Assembly: GCF_026230175.1 (NCBI RefSeq) | Contig: NZ_CP104208.1 | Location: forward strand, 124,001-188,000 | Direction: 5' to 3' | DNA from: Desulfovibrio mangrovi | Lineage (GTDB): Bacteria > Desulfobacterota > Desulfovibrionia > Desulfovibrionales > Desulfovibrionaceae | Length of the DNA stretch: 64,000 nt | Shown here: piece after piece, positions 32,722 through 40,641 of the stretch | Position numbering within the stretch: the first letter of the stretch is position 1 | Layout: each line of letters starts with the position of its first letter | Made by a program: the position numbers and the translations under genes | Notes under the pieces: generated by a model | The model's database searches: none | The model's input: only the letters and a program-made list of their open reading frames with translations | What the model was told of the DNA's origin: nothing

Positions 32722-33561
32722 CTACTTGGATACGGGAATGTAGCCGCTTGCACGGATGATTTCTGCGCCTTCGGGTGTGAAGATGTATTCAATGAAGTCC
32801 TTCACCACGCCCTGGGGCTCGCCCTTGGTGTTCATGAAGAGCTTGCGGGTGATGGTGTAGGTGCCGTTGGCGGCGTTTTCCTGCGTGGGGACCATGCCGT
32901 CCATGGAGGGGGCCTTCACGGTGCTGTCGATGTGGCCGATGCCCACGTAGCCGATGGCGCCGGGATCCTGTGCGATGGCGGTCTTCATGGCGCCGTTGGA
33001 GGGCACCACGTTGGCAGAGGCGGCAATGTCGCCCTTGGCGAGCAGCTTCTTGAAGAATACTTCACGGGTGCCGCTGGCTTCGTCGCGGGTGTAGAGGGTG
33101 ATGGCACGGTCTTCGCCGCCCAGCTCCTTCCAGTTGGCAATCTTGCCTGCGTAGATGTCTTTCACCTGTGCGGCGGTCAGGGCATCAATGCCGTTGGCGG
33201 GATTGATGACCACGGCCACGCCGTCAATGGCAAAGGCAAAGCTGACAAGGCCGTACTTGGCGACTTCTTCGGAGGAAAGGCCACGGCCGGTGTTGCCGAT
33301 ATGCACCAGTCCTTCGCCAACCTGCTGTACGCCCACGCCGGAGCCGCCGCCGGCAATGCTGATGCGGACTTCGGGGTTGGCGGTCATGATGCGCTTGGCA
33401 GCTTCCTTCATGACGGGAATATGGGCGGTGCCGCCTGCGATATCCACGGTCCCCTGCTTGCCCTTGAAGGCATCAAGCGGTGAGGCCCATGAAAGGGAGG
33501 CGGTAACAGTCAGGGCCAGTGTCAGGCAGACAACCATCAGCAAGCGCAGTCGATTGAACAT
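32722..33561 (-). CDS. pstS: Phosphate-binding periplasmic protein
   Basis: A 279-residue secreted binding protein. The ATG at 33561 has AAGGAG seven bases upstream. A signal peptide (LLMVVCLTLALTVTASLSWAS) precedes the mature domain. The phosphate-site motifs are visible: IAGGGSGVGVQQV, TGRGLSSEE, and RDEASGTREVFF with its Ser-Gly-Thr-Arg. It captures phosphate in the periplasm for PstCA. It is first in the operon pstS-pstC-pstA-pstB-HAD. A PHO box lies 54-71 bases upstream, so PhoB control under phosphate limitation is expected. Confidence 0.93.
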   Translation of the reverse strand: MFNRLRLLMVVCLTLALTVTASLSWASPLDAFKGKQGTVDIAGGTAHIPVMKEAAKRIMTANPEVRISIAGGGSGVGVQQVGEGLVHIGNTGRGLSSEEVAKYGLVSFAFAIDGVAVVINPANGIDALTAAQVKDIYAGKIANWKELGGEDRAITLYTRDEASGTREVFFKKLLAKGDIAASANVVPSNGAMKTAIAQDPGAIGYVGIGHIDSTVKAPSMDGMVPTQENAANGTYTITRKLFMNTKGEPQGVVKDFIEYIFTPEGAEIIRASGYIPVSK

Positions 33562-33917
33562 GTGAATTCTCCTTGGCATATTGGGGTGCGGATATTCTGC
33601 TACAAATCCGGATTGTTACGGTTTGGTGACAATATGCGGGGGAAGGGGATGGGGCAAATTGATTATTGCAATGGAACTGCTTTGTATCCATTGAAAATTC
33701 CAATGCAAATTGGCTGCGGAGGCTGTGACCGCGAGGGCGTTATTATGTGGGCTGCCGATGGGTAGAATGCTGGAAAATGGCACTTCAATCTCATGTAGTG
33801 CAGGAGGCTTGGCTTTATCTTCGGTTCCAAGTAAGAATCATACGATTGATTGGAGAAGCCATTCGCTCCATTCGATGCCAAACCTCCCGTAACCAATCTC
33901 CCATAATGGAGGATAGT
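33562..33917. other. Divergent promoter region of pst and the META-domain gene
   Basis: About 355 bases. The pst side carries the PHO box at 33615. Next to it is a short palindrome AATCCGGATT (33605-33614). Toward the plus-strand lipoprotein gene nothing regular was seen apart from its ribosome site. Confidence 0.5.
33615..33632 (-). promoter_or_regulatory. PHO box upstream of pstS
   Basis: Read on the minus strand: TTGTCAC-CAAA-CCGTAAC, two 7-base half-sites 11 bases apart, close to the PhoB consensus CTGTCAT-N4-CTGTMAY. Its distance from pstS suits activation. Confidence 0.65.
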
Positions 33918-34355
33918 ATGATGTCATCATTGACCCGCACTGTGATTTCAGGACTGGCCCTGCTTTTTCTGGCGGCAACATCCGCCTGTGTCGGCGCGAA
34001 GCCTCAGACCAGCCCGCAGGCTGTTCTCGGAACCACATGGCAGTGGATTGCCACGATAACTCCTCAGGAGACCGTAAAGGCGATCGAACCGGAACGGTAT
34101 ACGTTGTTGCTGGACGAAGAGCGCCTTGTTGCACGTTTTGACTGCAACCGTGGCGGCGGTCAGTATACCCTTGAAGAGGGCAAGCTTTCCTTCGGTATGC
34201 TTATGTCGACCCGTATGATGTGCCCGCCGGACTCACAGGACATGCTGTTCATGCGCGATCTTGAGCGCGTTGCCACGTTCCGTGTGGAAGACGGCGTGCT
34301 GCATCTGGGATTCGCCGGTGATGGCGGCGAGATGCAGTTCCTTCCGCTCCCCTAG
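33918..34355 (+). CDS. META-domain lipoprotein (HslJ-like)
   Basis: A 145-residue secreted protein. The ATG at 33918 has GGAGG six bases upstream. The N-terminal leader SGLALLFLAATSAC ends in a lipobox-like TSAC, suggesting lipidation. The mature part opens LGTTWQWIATITPQE, the typical 'gets W' start of META/HslJ domains. It continues ARFDCNRGGGQYTLEEGKLSFG and MLMSTRMMCPP, the conserved (S/T)T(R/K)MAC-like segment, with two cysteines. The domain is short and beta-rich. Its function is unknown in general; in E. coli HslJ is tied to heat and novobiocin response. Confidence 0.88.
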   Translation: MMSSLTRTVISGLALLFLAATSACVGAKPQTSPQAVLGTTWQWIATITPQETVKAIEPERYTLLLDEERLVARFDCNRGGGQYTLEEGKLSFGMLMSTRMMCPPDSQDMLFMRDLERVATFRVEDGVLHLGFAGDGGEMQFLPLP

Positions 34356-34399
34356 CACATGCGACTCTGTCTTTGTGGTAGGTCGAAAGACGGATAAAC

Positions 34400-34426
34400 A
34401 AAGCCCCCGCATATGCGGGGGCTTTT
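34400..34426 (+). terminator. Rho-independent terminator
   Basis: AAAGCCCCCGC and GCGGGGGCTTT arms with AT loop and T run, after the META-domain gene. Confidence 0.9.
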
Positions 34427-34634
34427 ACTTTGTAGGAGGGGGCATGGTGTGAAATCGGAAGGGACAGTGTATGTTGCAGGCCTAACCTGCATTGGACTTG
34501 TCGCTGGCGGGTAACGCTGCATGCTTTATAGGCATTTTAACTTTTCTCCGAAAATGAATTTGTGAGGGAAAAATATCCTATTCACAAACGTTATTATAGA
34601 AAAGAATAATATTTATCCTATGTGGGAGGTTAAC

Positions 34635-35273
34635 ATGGCTAAAATTCCTTTGTTTGCAAGCGGCACCATAAAGGGACGCCTTCATAGCTTCATATGCTCC
34701 TTCATGTTTGTTTGTCTTATCCTTGCGCTTGTTGCGCTTCCCTATCAGCTGGATATTAAAGCTCGAAAAATGTCTGTGGCTGTAGCCCTTGCCGATGACG
34801 ATGGTGGAGGAGACAGCGATGGTGGAGGAGACAGCGATGGTGGAGGCGACCGTGGTGGTGATGACGGCGGAGATGACGGCGGAGATGACGGCGGAGATGA
34901 CGACGGCGATGACGATGGTGATGACGATGGTGATGACGATGGTGATGACGATGGTGATGACGACGGCGATGACGATGGTGATGACGATGGTGATGACGAA
35001 GGTGATGACGACAAGGATGACGATGGTGATGACGACAAGGATGACGACAAGGATGACGACAAGGATGATGACAAGAGCGATGACAAGGGTGATGACAAGG
35101 GTGATGACAAGGGTGACGACGACAAGGGAGCCAGTGACAGTAGCAGAAGACGGGGTGAGGGTGGTAATGTTTCTGGTGCAGTAAACGTTGGCGGCGTGGA
35201 AGGGCTTTCTCCCGTGTCGGAAGATGAAGAGGCCGGTTTGCTGGGCAACTGGGGCGAAGCTGGCGAGAAATGA
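34635..35273 (+). CDS. Secreted Asp-Gly/Asp-Lys repeat protein
   Basis: A 212-residue protein. GGGAGG stands before the ATG at 34635. Residues 1-53 are a long leader with a hydrophobic core (FICSFMFVCLILALVALP). From residue 54 to about 160 the chain is almost only Asp, Gly, Ser and Lys: GGGDSD units, then DDGG, then DDDGDDDG and finally DDKGDDK units, with a four-residue period. Such a tract would bind calcium or other cations and be disordered without them (inference). The C-terminus is different and looks specific: SGAVNVGGVEGLSPVSEDEEAGLLGNWGE. An ECF sigma factor gene starts 39 bases later, so this may be part of its signalling operon. Confidence 0.75.
   Translation: MAKIPLFASGTIKGRLHSFICSFMFVCLILALVALPYQLDIKARKMSVAVALADDDGGGDSDGGGDSDGGGDRGGDDGGDDGGDDGGDDDGDDDGDDDGDDDGDDDGDDDGDDDGDDDGDDEGDDDKDDDGDDDKDDDKDDDKDDDKSDDKGDDKGDDKGDDDKGASDSSRRRGEGGNVSGAVNVGGVEGLSPVSEDEEAGLLGNWGEAGEK
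34796..35130 (+). repeat. Tandem 12-base repeats encoding the Asp-Gly tract
   Basis: Units close to GATGACGATGGT repeat without a break, with GGAGATGACGGC variants before and GATGACAAGGGT variants after. The unit length keeps the frame, so copy number could vary between strains without loss of the protein. Confidence 0.8.
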
Positions 35274-35311
35274 TTGCGAGCAGTTGTTCGGGAACTTGAT
35301 ATGTACTGAAT

Positions 35312-35851
35312 ATGTGGAACCGCAATATTACGAGAAACAGCGTAACGGGAAAGGAGCTGCTGAAACTGGAATTGATCAGCCTCCTTCCCCGCTTGCGTAG
35401 GTTTTCCAGAGGATTGGCACGAGACACGGAAACTGCCGATGATCTTGTTCAGGAAGCCTGCGAGCATGCTTTGGGGCGACTGGAACAGTTTCATCCGGGA
35501 ACACGTTTCGACAGCTGGATGTTCCGAATTCTTCATACGCGATGGCTGGATCGTTTGCGCAAGGGCAAGGTCAGGGCCAATTATTTAAGGCTTGTCAACG
35601 GCGGTGCTGAAGAGATTTCCATACATAACGGTGCGCCGCTTGGAGTTGAGGACGCCATGGACATGAAAACAGCATTCGGGTCTCTGTCAGAAGAACAACT
35701 CTCTGCAATCATTCTTGTTTGTGTTGAAGGGTATTCGTATGCCGAGGCAGGCGAGATTCTCAATCTGCCGTCGGGCACTGTTGCGAGCCGTGTTGCCCGG
35801 GGAAAAAGGGATCTGGTTAAGGCCCTATATCCCGAACTGTCTGATAAGTGA
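35312..35851 (+). CDS. ECF-type RNA polymerase sigma factor
   Basis: A 179-residue sigma-70 family protein of the extracytoplasmic type, with regions 2 and 4 only. Region 2 shows DTETADDLVQEACEHAL and FDSWMFRILHTRWLDRLRK. Region 4 shows LSEEQLSAIILVCVEGYSYAEAGEILNLPSGTVASRVARGKRDL, a clear helix-turn-helix. The ATG at 35312 is the only ATG that keeps region 2 whole, but it has no good ribosome site; AAAGGAG further in suggests a non-ATG start near 35370. It would direct RNA polymerase to its own regulon when freed from the anti-sigma factor encoded next. Confidence 0.9.
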   Translation: MWNRNITRNSVTGKELLKLELISLLPRLRRFSRGLARDTETADDLVQEACEHALGRLEQFHPGTRFDSWMFRILHTRWLDRLRKGKVRANYLRLVNGGAEEISIHNGAPLGVEDAMDMKTAFGSLSEEQLSAIILVCVEGYSYAEAGEILNLPSGTVASRVARGKRDLVKALYPELSDK

Positions 35852-35880
35852 CGCTGCTTGCTCTAATGAGAGAGGTATTC

Positions 35881-36519
35881 ATGAACAGGACTTTTGATGA
35901 AATGGAGCTGCAAGCCTATATTGAAGGTGAATTGGATCTGCAAGAAATGGCGCGGAATGACGCCCTGATCGCGCAGGACGAGCAAGCTCGGGAATATGTC
36001 ATCAAAACTGTACGGTCTGTTGCAATGCTTAAGGCGGAGATGAATCGTGTGCTTGATGAACCCATTCCGTTACGGCTTTTGGAAGCGGTCAGGACAACGC
36101 ATCAAGAAAAAGGGGCGCGTGGCGGGTGGTTCCAGTTATCGCGAATAGCGGCCATGTTCCTGCTTGCCGCCATCGGGTTCGGCGGAGGCTTGCTGGTCGA
36201 GCGTAACGAGGTTGAGCATGAACGCGCCCCTTTGCTGATGGGCTATGTTCCAAGCCAATTCAATAATGTGGTGATGGATGCTCTGGAGCATTCCGTGCGG
36301 GGAACATCGCGGGAATGGGTGTCTGCCGATCAAAGCAAGGCAGTGAAGGTGACGCCGGTGGGAACCTATCGGGACAGTAAGGGCGGGTATTACCGCCAAT
36401 ATGTGATGGAGATGACCATGGAGCGTGAACGCCAGATACTTACAGGTCTTGCCTACAGAGCACCGGATGGGCAGTGGAAAACGCGATCTCTGCAGTTCGA
36501 GGTTGCTGATTCAATATAG
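35881..36519 (+). CDS. Transmembrane anti-sigma factor with 17-kDa-antigen-like C-terminal domain
   Basis: A 212-residue protein. GAGAGG precedes the ATG at 35881. The cytoplasmic N-terminus (about residues 1-85) is acidic and helical: MNRTFDEMELQAYIEGELDL resembles the start of many anti-sigma factors. It has no His-x3-Cys-x2-Cys zinc motif. One membrane segment is at about residues 92-110 (IAAMFLLAAIGFGGGLLV). The periplasmic part ends YRDSKGGYYRQYVMEM ... ERQILTGLAYRAPDGQWKTRSL, a pattern like the Rickettsia 17-kDa surface antigen domain (GxYCREY ... GTACRxPDGxW) but without the two cysteines. It sits 29 bases after the sigma gene, which it probably controls. Confidence 0.83.
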   Translation: MNRTFDEMELQAYIEGELDLQEMARNDALIAQDEQAREYVIKTVRSVAMLKAEMNRVLDEPIPLRLLEAVRTTHQEKGARGGWFQLSRIAAMFLLAAIGFGGGLLVERNEVEHERAPLLMGYVPSQFNNVVMDALEHSVRGTSREWVSADQSKAVKVTPVGTYRDSKGGYYRQYVMEMTMERERQILTGLAYRAPDGQWKTRSLQFEVADSI

Positions 36520-36539
36520 TTTACTATCGGGAGGTGCTG

Positions 36540-37484
36540 ATGAAAATTCCGTACACAAGTTCGATCGGATATGTCTTGCACGTCATTATGCTATCGTTTC
36601 TGATCACTGTATCAGCGGGATGCAGTTTGCATGGGACTTTGCCGCAGGAAGGTCCCGAACTGCAACCCGCAGGCTTGCCCTTATATACTGTCGGCACAAC
36701 CTTTGTGTATTCCGATGGAACTTGGGAAATGGTTGCGGACGCCTCTCCCGGAACGGTGACATGGAGAAATCATCGAGGGCATGTTTCCACCGGGTCTCCG
36801 GATTTTATCCAGAAACGTACATACTGGGAGACGAGTAAGCGAAAGGGTGAAAGAGTGATAGTCCGGCGCGATTGGCCTTTGTTACCTGATGCAGAGTCCA
36901 TATGGCCCCTAGGGAAGGGGGCTGAATATTATTATACGGAACAAGGCGCATGGAGCATGGATGGTGGACGTGTAAGGACATATACCTATTATGGCGACGC
37001 CAAAGTGATCGGTACCCGTCGGGTCTCCGTGATGGCTGGCGAGTTTGACACATGGGTCATTCGGGTGAAGCGCTATGCAAGCAAAAAGCGTTTGCGTGAA
37101 ACCATAACGTGGTATTACGCACCCGTCGTTGGTCATTATGTCCTGATGGAATCCAAACGCAGTAACCCCAGAGTGCCTTCTCGCCGGTTGGAACTATTGG
37201 CTGTGATTCCTCCTCAGGGCCAGATGCTTCCCGCTTTTCACGAGGTGGCCGAGAAGAATCTTCAGCAGGCTCTCGAGTTCAGTAGGAGCGGGGTGCCGGT
37301 TACTTGGTCGGATGACGTTTCCGGGCTTTCAGGAAAGACAACTCCGACGGCGACGTTCAGGTTGGATACCGGCATGTTTTGTCGCAGCTATGAACAGGAA
37401 CTGAATTTGCCCGGAGAGCGGAAGGTGTATTATGGCATGGCATGCAGGGATCAGTCCCGCGGCTGGATTGTTCCCCGCAAGTGA
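36540..37484 (+). CDS. Lipoprotein with 17-kDa-antigen-like C-terminal domain
   Basis: A 314-residue protein. GGGAGG lies five bases before the ATG at 36540. The leader ends SAGCS, a lipobox. The central part (residues 35-230) is beta-rich with no known motif: VGTTFVYSDGTWEMV, RVSVMAGEFDTWVIRVKRYA and ITWYYAPVVGHYVLMESKR. The last 45 residues read TATFRLDTGMFCRSYEQEL ... YYGMACRDQSRGWIVP, a 17-kDa-antigen-like pattern with both cysteines. The same domain type, without cysteines, ends the anti-sigma factor encoded just upstream. It is the last gene of the sigma operon and is a candidate envelope sensor or effector (inference). Confidence 0.83.
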   Translation: MKIPYTSSIGYVLHVIMLSFLITVSAGCSLHGTLPQEGPELQPAGLPLYTVGTTFVYSDGTWEMVADASPGTVTWRNHRGHVSTGSPDFIQKRTYWETSKRKGERVIVRRDWPLLPDAESIWPLGKGAEYYYTEQGAWSMDGGRVRTYTYYGDAKVIGTRRVSVMAGEFDTWVIRVKRYASKKRLRETITWYYAPVVGHYVLMESKRSNPRVPSRRLELLAVIPPQGQMLPAFHEVAEKNLQQALEFSRSGVPVTWSDDVSGLSGKTTPTATFRLDTGMFCRSYEQELNLPGERKVYYGMACRDQSRGWIVPRK

Positions 37485-37675
37485 CGAAAGTTGGGCGGCG
37501 GTTGTGCTTGGTTACGCAGCCGCGTGCCGCCTGCAGGCTCAGGTAGGTGTCGGTGAAAGTATGAATGCCGTAAAAGGGACGGAGTGTGTGGATTATGCAG
37601 CCGCTCTAAGTCTCCGGGAGCGGCACTTGTAATGCCTGTATCGCCGTAGAAGGCATAGTGGCATCCTGCGTTATC

Positions 37676-37710
37676 AAAGCCCCCGAGATCTCGTATTCTC
37701 AGGGGCTTTT
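37676..37710. terminator. Rho-independent terminator
   Basis: AAAGCCCC-GAGA and TCTC-GGGGCTTT type arms with T run, between the sigma operon and the convergent glycerophosphodiesterase gene. A further hairpin (GCCGCTC/GGAGCGGC) stands at about 37599-37624. Confidence 0.8.
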
Positions 37711-37747
37711 CTTATGGTCTGTCATGATAGGGCAGGAAGGGCCTTGC

Positions 37748-38566
37748 CTATAAGTCGGGCACATCCTGCGGATTGTCAGTGACAATGCCACTTACGCCCC
37801 ATTCGATAAGCTGCACCATGCGGGCGGGATCGTTTACTGTGTAGGGGGTGACCGCAAGGCCTGCGTTCCGAACATGCGCGATGGCGGCCTGTGTCAGGCG
37901 TTTGTGTCCGGGGTGCCATGCGTCGGCCTTGATGGACTGTGCCAGTGCGGCGGCATCGCCGGTGTAGGCATGCGGGGTGAGCATGCCGGTGAGGATGTGC
38001 GGCGCGTGCTGTTTGCATTCCGCCACATAGGCGAGGTTGAAAGAAGAGACAACAACGGACTCTTCCATCTTGAGTCTGGCAACAACGTCCAGTGTGCGCA
38101 GGACAATCTCCTTCGCCATCGGCCCCGGCATGGCGTTGGAGACATCCTTGATCTCTATGTTCACCCACAGGCCCAGTTCGGCGGAGCGGCGCAGGGCTTC
38201 TTCCAGCGTGGGGATGGGCTGCACCCCGAAAGAGGTGTCCGTTCCCCAGTCTTTTCTGCCGCAACGGCGGCGGGGGAATATGCCTGCGTTCAGCGTCTTC
38301 AGCTCCTCCAGCGTGAAACGCCACGGCAGGGCGGGCGGATTGCTTCGGAACGTCTCGTGTTTGGCGGCATCCGTGGTGCGCAGCAGGTTCAGGTCGTGCA
38401 GCAGCACCGGAATGCCGTCTCTGGTCAGAACAACATCCAGTTCCCAGCCGTCGGCTCCCTTGGCGTGCGCCAGTTCCATTGAAGCCAGCGTGTTTTCGGG
38501 GGCCAGAGAACGGCAGCCGCGATGCCCCCAGATCAGCGGTTTGTCGGCGTTCAGCATGAGACGCAC
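37748..38566 (-). CDS. Glycerophosphodiester phosphodiesterase
   Basis: A 272-residue GDPD family TIM barrel without signal peptide. Motifs are WGHRGCRSLAPENTLASM with catalytic His and Arg, WELDVVLTRDG with metal ligands, VLLHDLNLLRTT with the second catalytic His, and VNIEIKDV. The end VTPYTVNDPARMVQLIEWGVSGIVTDNP is typical. GTG at 38566 with GGAG eight bases upstream is preferred; ATG three codons later is possible. It hydrolyses deacylated phospholipid diesters to glycerol 3-phosphate and an alcohol in the cytoplasm. It lies about 200 bases after the amino-acid transporter operon on the same strand. Confidence 0.92.
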   Translation of the reverse strand: MRLMLNADKPLIWGHRGCRSLAPENTLASMELAHAKGADGWELDVVLTRDGIPVLLHDLNLLRTTDAAKHETFRSNPPALPWRFTLEELKTLNAGIFPRRRCGRKDWGTDTSFGVQPIPTLEEALRRSAELGLWVNIEIKDVSNAMPGPMAKEIVLRTLDVVARLKMEESVVVSSFNLAYVAECKQHAPHILTGMLTPHAYTGDAAALAQSIKADAWHPGHKRLTQAAIAHVRNAGLAVTPYTVNDPARMVQLIEWGVSGIVTDNPQDVPDL

Positions 38567-38764
38567 TGTGCATGCTCCATCGGGGTGAGAAAAAGGCACC
38601 CCTTCAATGTATATGGTTCCGCGCCGTGAGCGTTTCGTCCCTTGCAAGGGGCTGAGCTACGCAGCGTGATGAATCGTGTGCAGACAACTCCGGCAGCAGG
38701 GGGACAGGCGGAAGCTGCACGGCATCCGGAAGCTTTTCCCCCAAGGTGCAGCGGTACGCCTTTC

Positions 38765-39541
38765 CTAGTGGTTCAGAATCTGCTCAAGGAAGGTGCGGCA
38801 GCGTTCCTCGCGCGGCGAGGTGAAGAACTCGTTCGCCGGCGCGTATTCCACGATCTGCCCCTTATCCATGAAGACCATGGTGTCGGCTACCTCGCGGGCA
38901 AAGCCCATTTCGTGCGTCACGCAGAGCATGGTCATGCCCTGGTCGGCCAGCTCGCGCATGACGTCCAGCACTTCCTTGATCATTTCAGGGTCAAGGGCGG
39001 AAGTGGGCTCGTCAAAGAGCATGATCTTGGGCTGCATGGCCAGTGCGCGGGCAATGGCCACTCGCTGCTGCTGGCCGCCGGAAAGCTGGCCGGGGAATTT
39101 GCGTGCCTGTTCGCTGATGCCAACGCGTTCAAGATAGGTGAAGGCGATTTCCTCCGCCTCCTTTCTGGGCATCTTGCGTACGTGGGTCGGGCCTGCCGTC
39201 ACGTTTTCCAGAATGGTCAGGTGCGGGAACAGGTTGAACTGCTGGAACACCATGCCCACGTCGCGGCGGATGCGCTCGATGTGCTTGATGTCGTTGGTGA
39301 GCGGGGTTCCTTCCACCGTGATCACGCCTTCCTGATGCTCTTCCAGTCTGTTGATGGTGCGGATGAGCGTGGACTTGCCGGAACCGGAGGGGCCGCAGAT
39401 GACCACCTTCTCCTGTTTGCGGACCTGCATGTGGATGTCCTTGAGCACGTGGAACTGGCCGTACCACTTGTTCAGGCCCTTGATGTCTATAACGACGGGG
39501 GCGTCGCCGAGATGGGTTGCCGTATATGTCTGGGTATGCAT
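38765..39541 (-). CDS. aapP: Polar amino-acid ABC transporter ATP-binding protein
   Basis: A 258-residue ATPase of the GlnQ/AapP group. Walker A is GPSGSGKST, the Q-loop [11 protein letters not shown], the signature LSGGQQQR, Walker [16 protein letters not shown], and the switch His in [24 protein letters not shown] is also typical. The start at 39541 has GAGGAC upstream. It is the last gene of an operon in the order binding protein, AapQ-like permease, AapM-like permease, ATPase, just as in aapJQMP. It energises import of general L-amino acids, with glutamate- or glutamine-like substrates most likely. Confidence 0.93.
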   Translation of the reverse strand: MHTQTYTATHLGDAPVVIDIKGLNKWYGQFHVLKDIHMQVRKQEKVVICGPSGSGKSTLIRTINRLEEHQEGVITVEGTPLTNDIKHIERIRRDVGMVFQQFNLFPHLTILENVTAGPTHVRKMPRKEAEEIAFTYLERVGISEQARKFPGQLSGGQQQRVAIARALAMQPKIMLFDEPTSALDPEMIKEVLDVMRELADQGMTMLCVTHEMGFAREVADTMVFMDKGQIVEYAPANEFFTSPREERCRTFLEQILNH

Positions 39542-39550
39542 GTGAGTCCT

Positions 39551-40639
39551 CTATTTCCCTGCGGAGGGAATCTTCCGTTCAAGGTGCTGGCTGTAGCTGG
39601 AGAGCCCGAAGCAGAGCACCCAGTACCAGAAGGCGATAAAGACATAGGCTTCTTCCAGCCTGCCGAACCACTTGGGGTTGGAGGTGGTGGCAAAGGCGAT
39701 CTGCAGCAGGTCCACAAGGCCTACGATGCCGACCAGCGAGGTGTCCTTGAGAATGCCGATGAAGTTGTTCACCATGGGCGGGATGACGATACGCAGTGCC
39801 TGCGGCAGGATGACCACGCGGATCTTCTGCCAGTAGCTCATGCCCAGCGCGTCGGCCGCTTCGTACTGTCCGCGGGAGAGTCCCTGTAGGCCGCCGCGGA
39901 TGTTTTCCGCAAGGTAGGCTGAGAAGAACATGGTGATGCCCACCATGGCGCGGAGCAGCTTGTCCAGTTCCATGTTGGAAGGCAGGAACAGCGGCAGCAC
40001 CACCGAGGCCATGAACAGGATGGTGATCAGGGGCACGCCGCGGATGAGTTCAATGTAGGCCACGCAGAAGGGACGTGCGATGGGCATGTTCGAGGTGCGG
40101 CCCAGCGCCAGCAGGATGCTGATGGGAAACGCTGCGATCATGGCCACCACGGCAAGGAGGATGGTGAGCATCAGTCCGCCCCAGTAGTGGGTGCCTACCT
40201 CGGGCAGGCCGGTGATGCCGCCGCCTCTGATGATGGCAAACACCAGCAGCGGTGTGGCCAGCCATGCCGCCCGCAGCCATGTGGCGCGGCGCAGCGGCCG
40301 CAGCAGGCTGAGCCCGACCATGGCGAGAACAAGGCAGAGTGCCAGCAGAGGCCGCCAGCGTTCTTCCGCAGGATAGATGCCGGTCATGAATACCGGCCAC
40401 ATGTCGCGCAGAAAGCCCCATGCCGCGCCGCTGTGCTGCTTGGCTACCGCCGGATCGAGCGAGATGCTCGCATTGACCACGGCCCAGTTCCAGAAAGGCA
40501 CCACGGCCTTCCATATAAGGTACAGCGAACCGGCAGAGAGCAGGGCGTTGTACCACGGGCAGAGCAGGTTGGCCCGTATCCAGCTCCATACGCCTACGGT
40601 GGCGGCCGGAGGCAGTCTGTCGGGAATGTCGTGTGCCAT
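39551..40639 (-). CDS. aapM: Polar amino-acid ABC transporter permease, AapM-like
   Basis: A 362-residue permease. The ATG at 40639 has GAGAGG upstream. The N-terminal third carries extra membrane segments and an insert, as in AapM. The core permease domain has ELIRGVPLITILFMASVVLPLF and the EAA loop AYLAENIRGGLQGLSRGQYEAADALGMSYWQKIRVVILPQALR. It ends close to the ATPase gene and pairs with the AapQ-like permease to form the channel. The length agrees with AapM rather than short GltK-type permeases. Confidence 0.92.
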   Translation of the reverse strand: MAHDIPDRLPPAATVGVWSWIRANLLCPWYNALLSAGSLYLIWKAVVPFWNWAVVNASISLDPAVAKQHSGAAWGFLRDMWPVFMTGIYPAEERWRPLLALCLVLAMVGLSLLRPLRRATWLRAAWLATPLLVFAIIRGGGITGLPEVGTHYWGGLMLTILLAVVAMIAAFPISILLALGRTSNMPIARPFCVAYIELIRGVPLITILFMASVVLPLFLPSNMELDKLLRAMVGITMFFSAYLAENIRGGLQGLSRGQYEAADALGMSYWQKIRVVILPQALRIVIPPMVNNFIGILKDTSLVGIVGLVDLLQIAFATTSNPKWFGRLEEAYVFIAFWYWVLCFGLSSYSQHLERKIPSAGK

Positions 40640-40641
40640 GA

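Noticed and set aside
34560-34634. Possible ECF promoter (GGAAC-type) before the Asp-Gly repeat gene
   Set aside because: No convincing -35/-10 pair for an ECF sigma factor was found in this AT-rich stretch.
34745-35536. Long Ser/Pro-rich frame opposite the Asp-Gly repeat gene
   Set aside because: It is the antisense reading of the 12-base repeats; no start signals, and the plus-strand gene has signal peptide and ribosome site.
37432-37632. 66-codon frame after the sigma operon lipoprotein
   Set aside because: Overlaps the end of the lipoprotein gene and a hairpin; no ribosome site or family signs.
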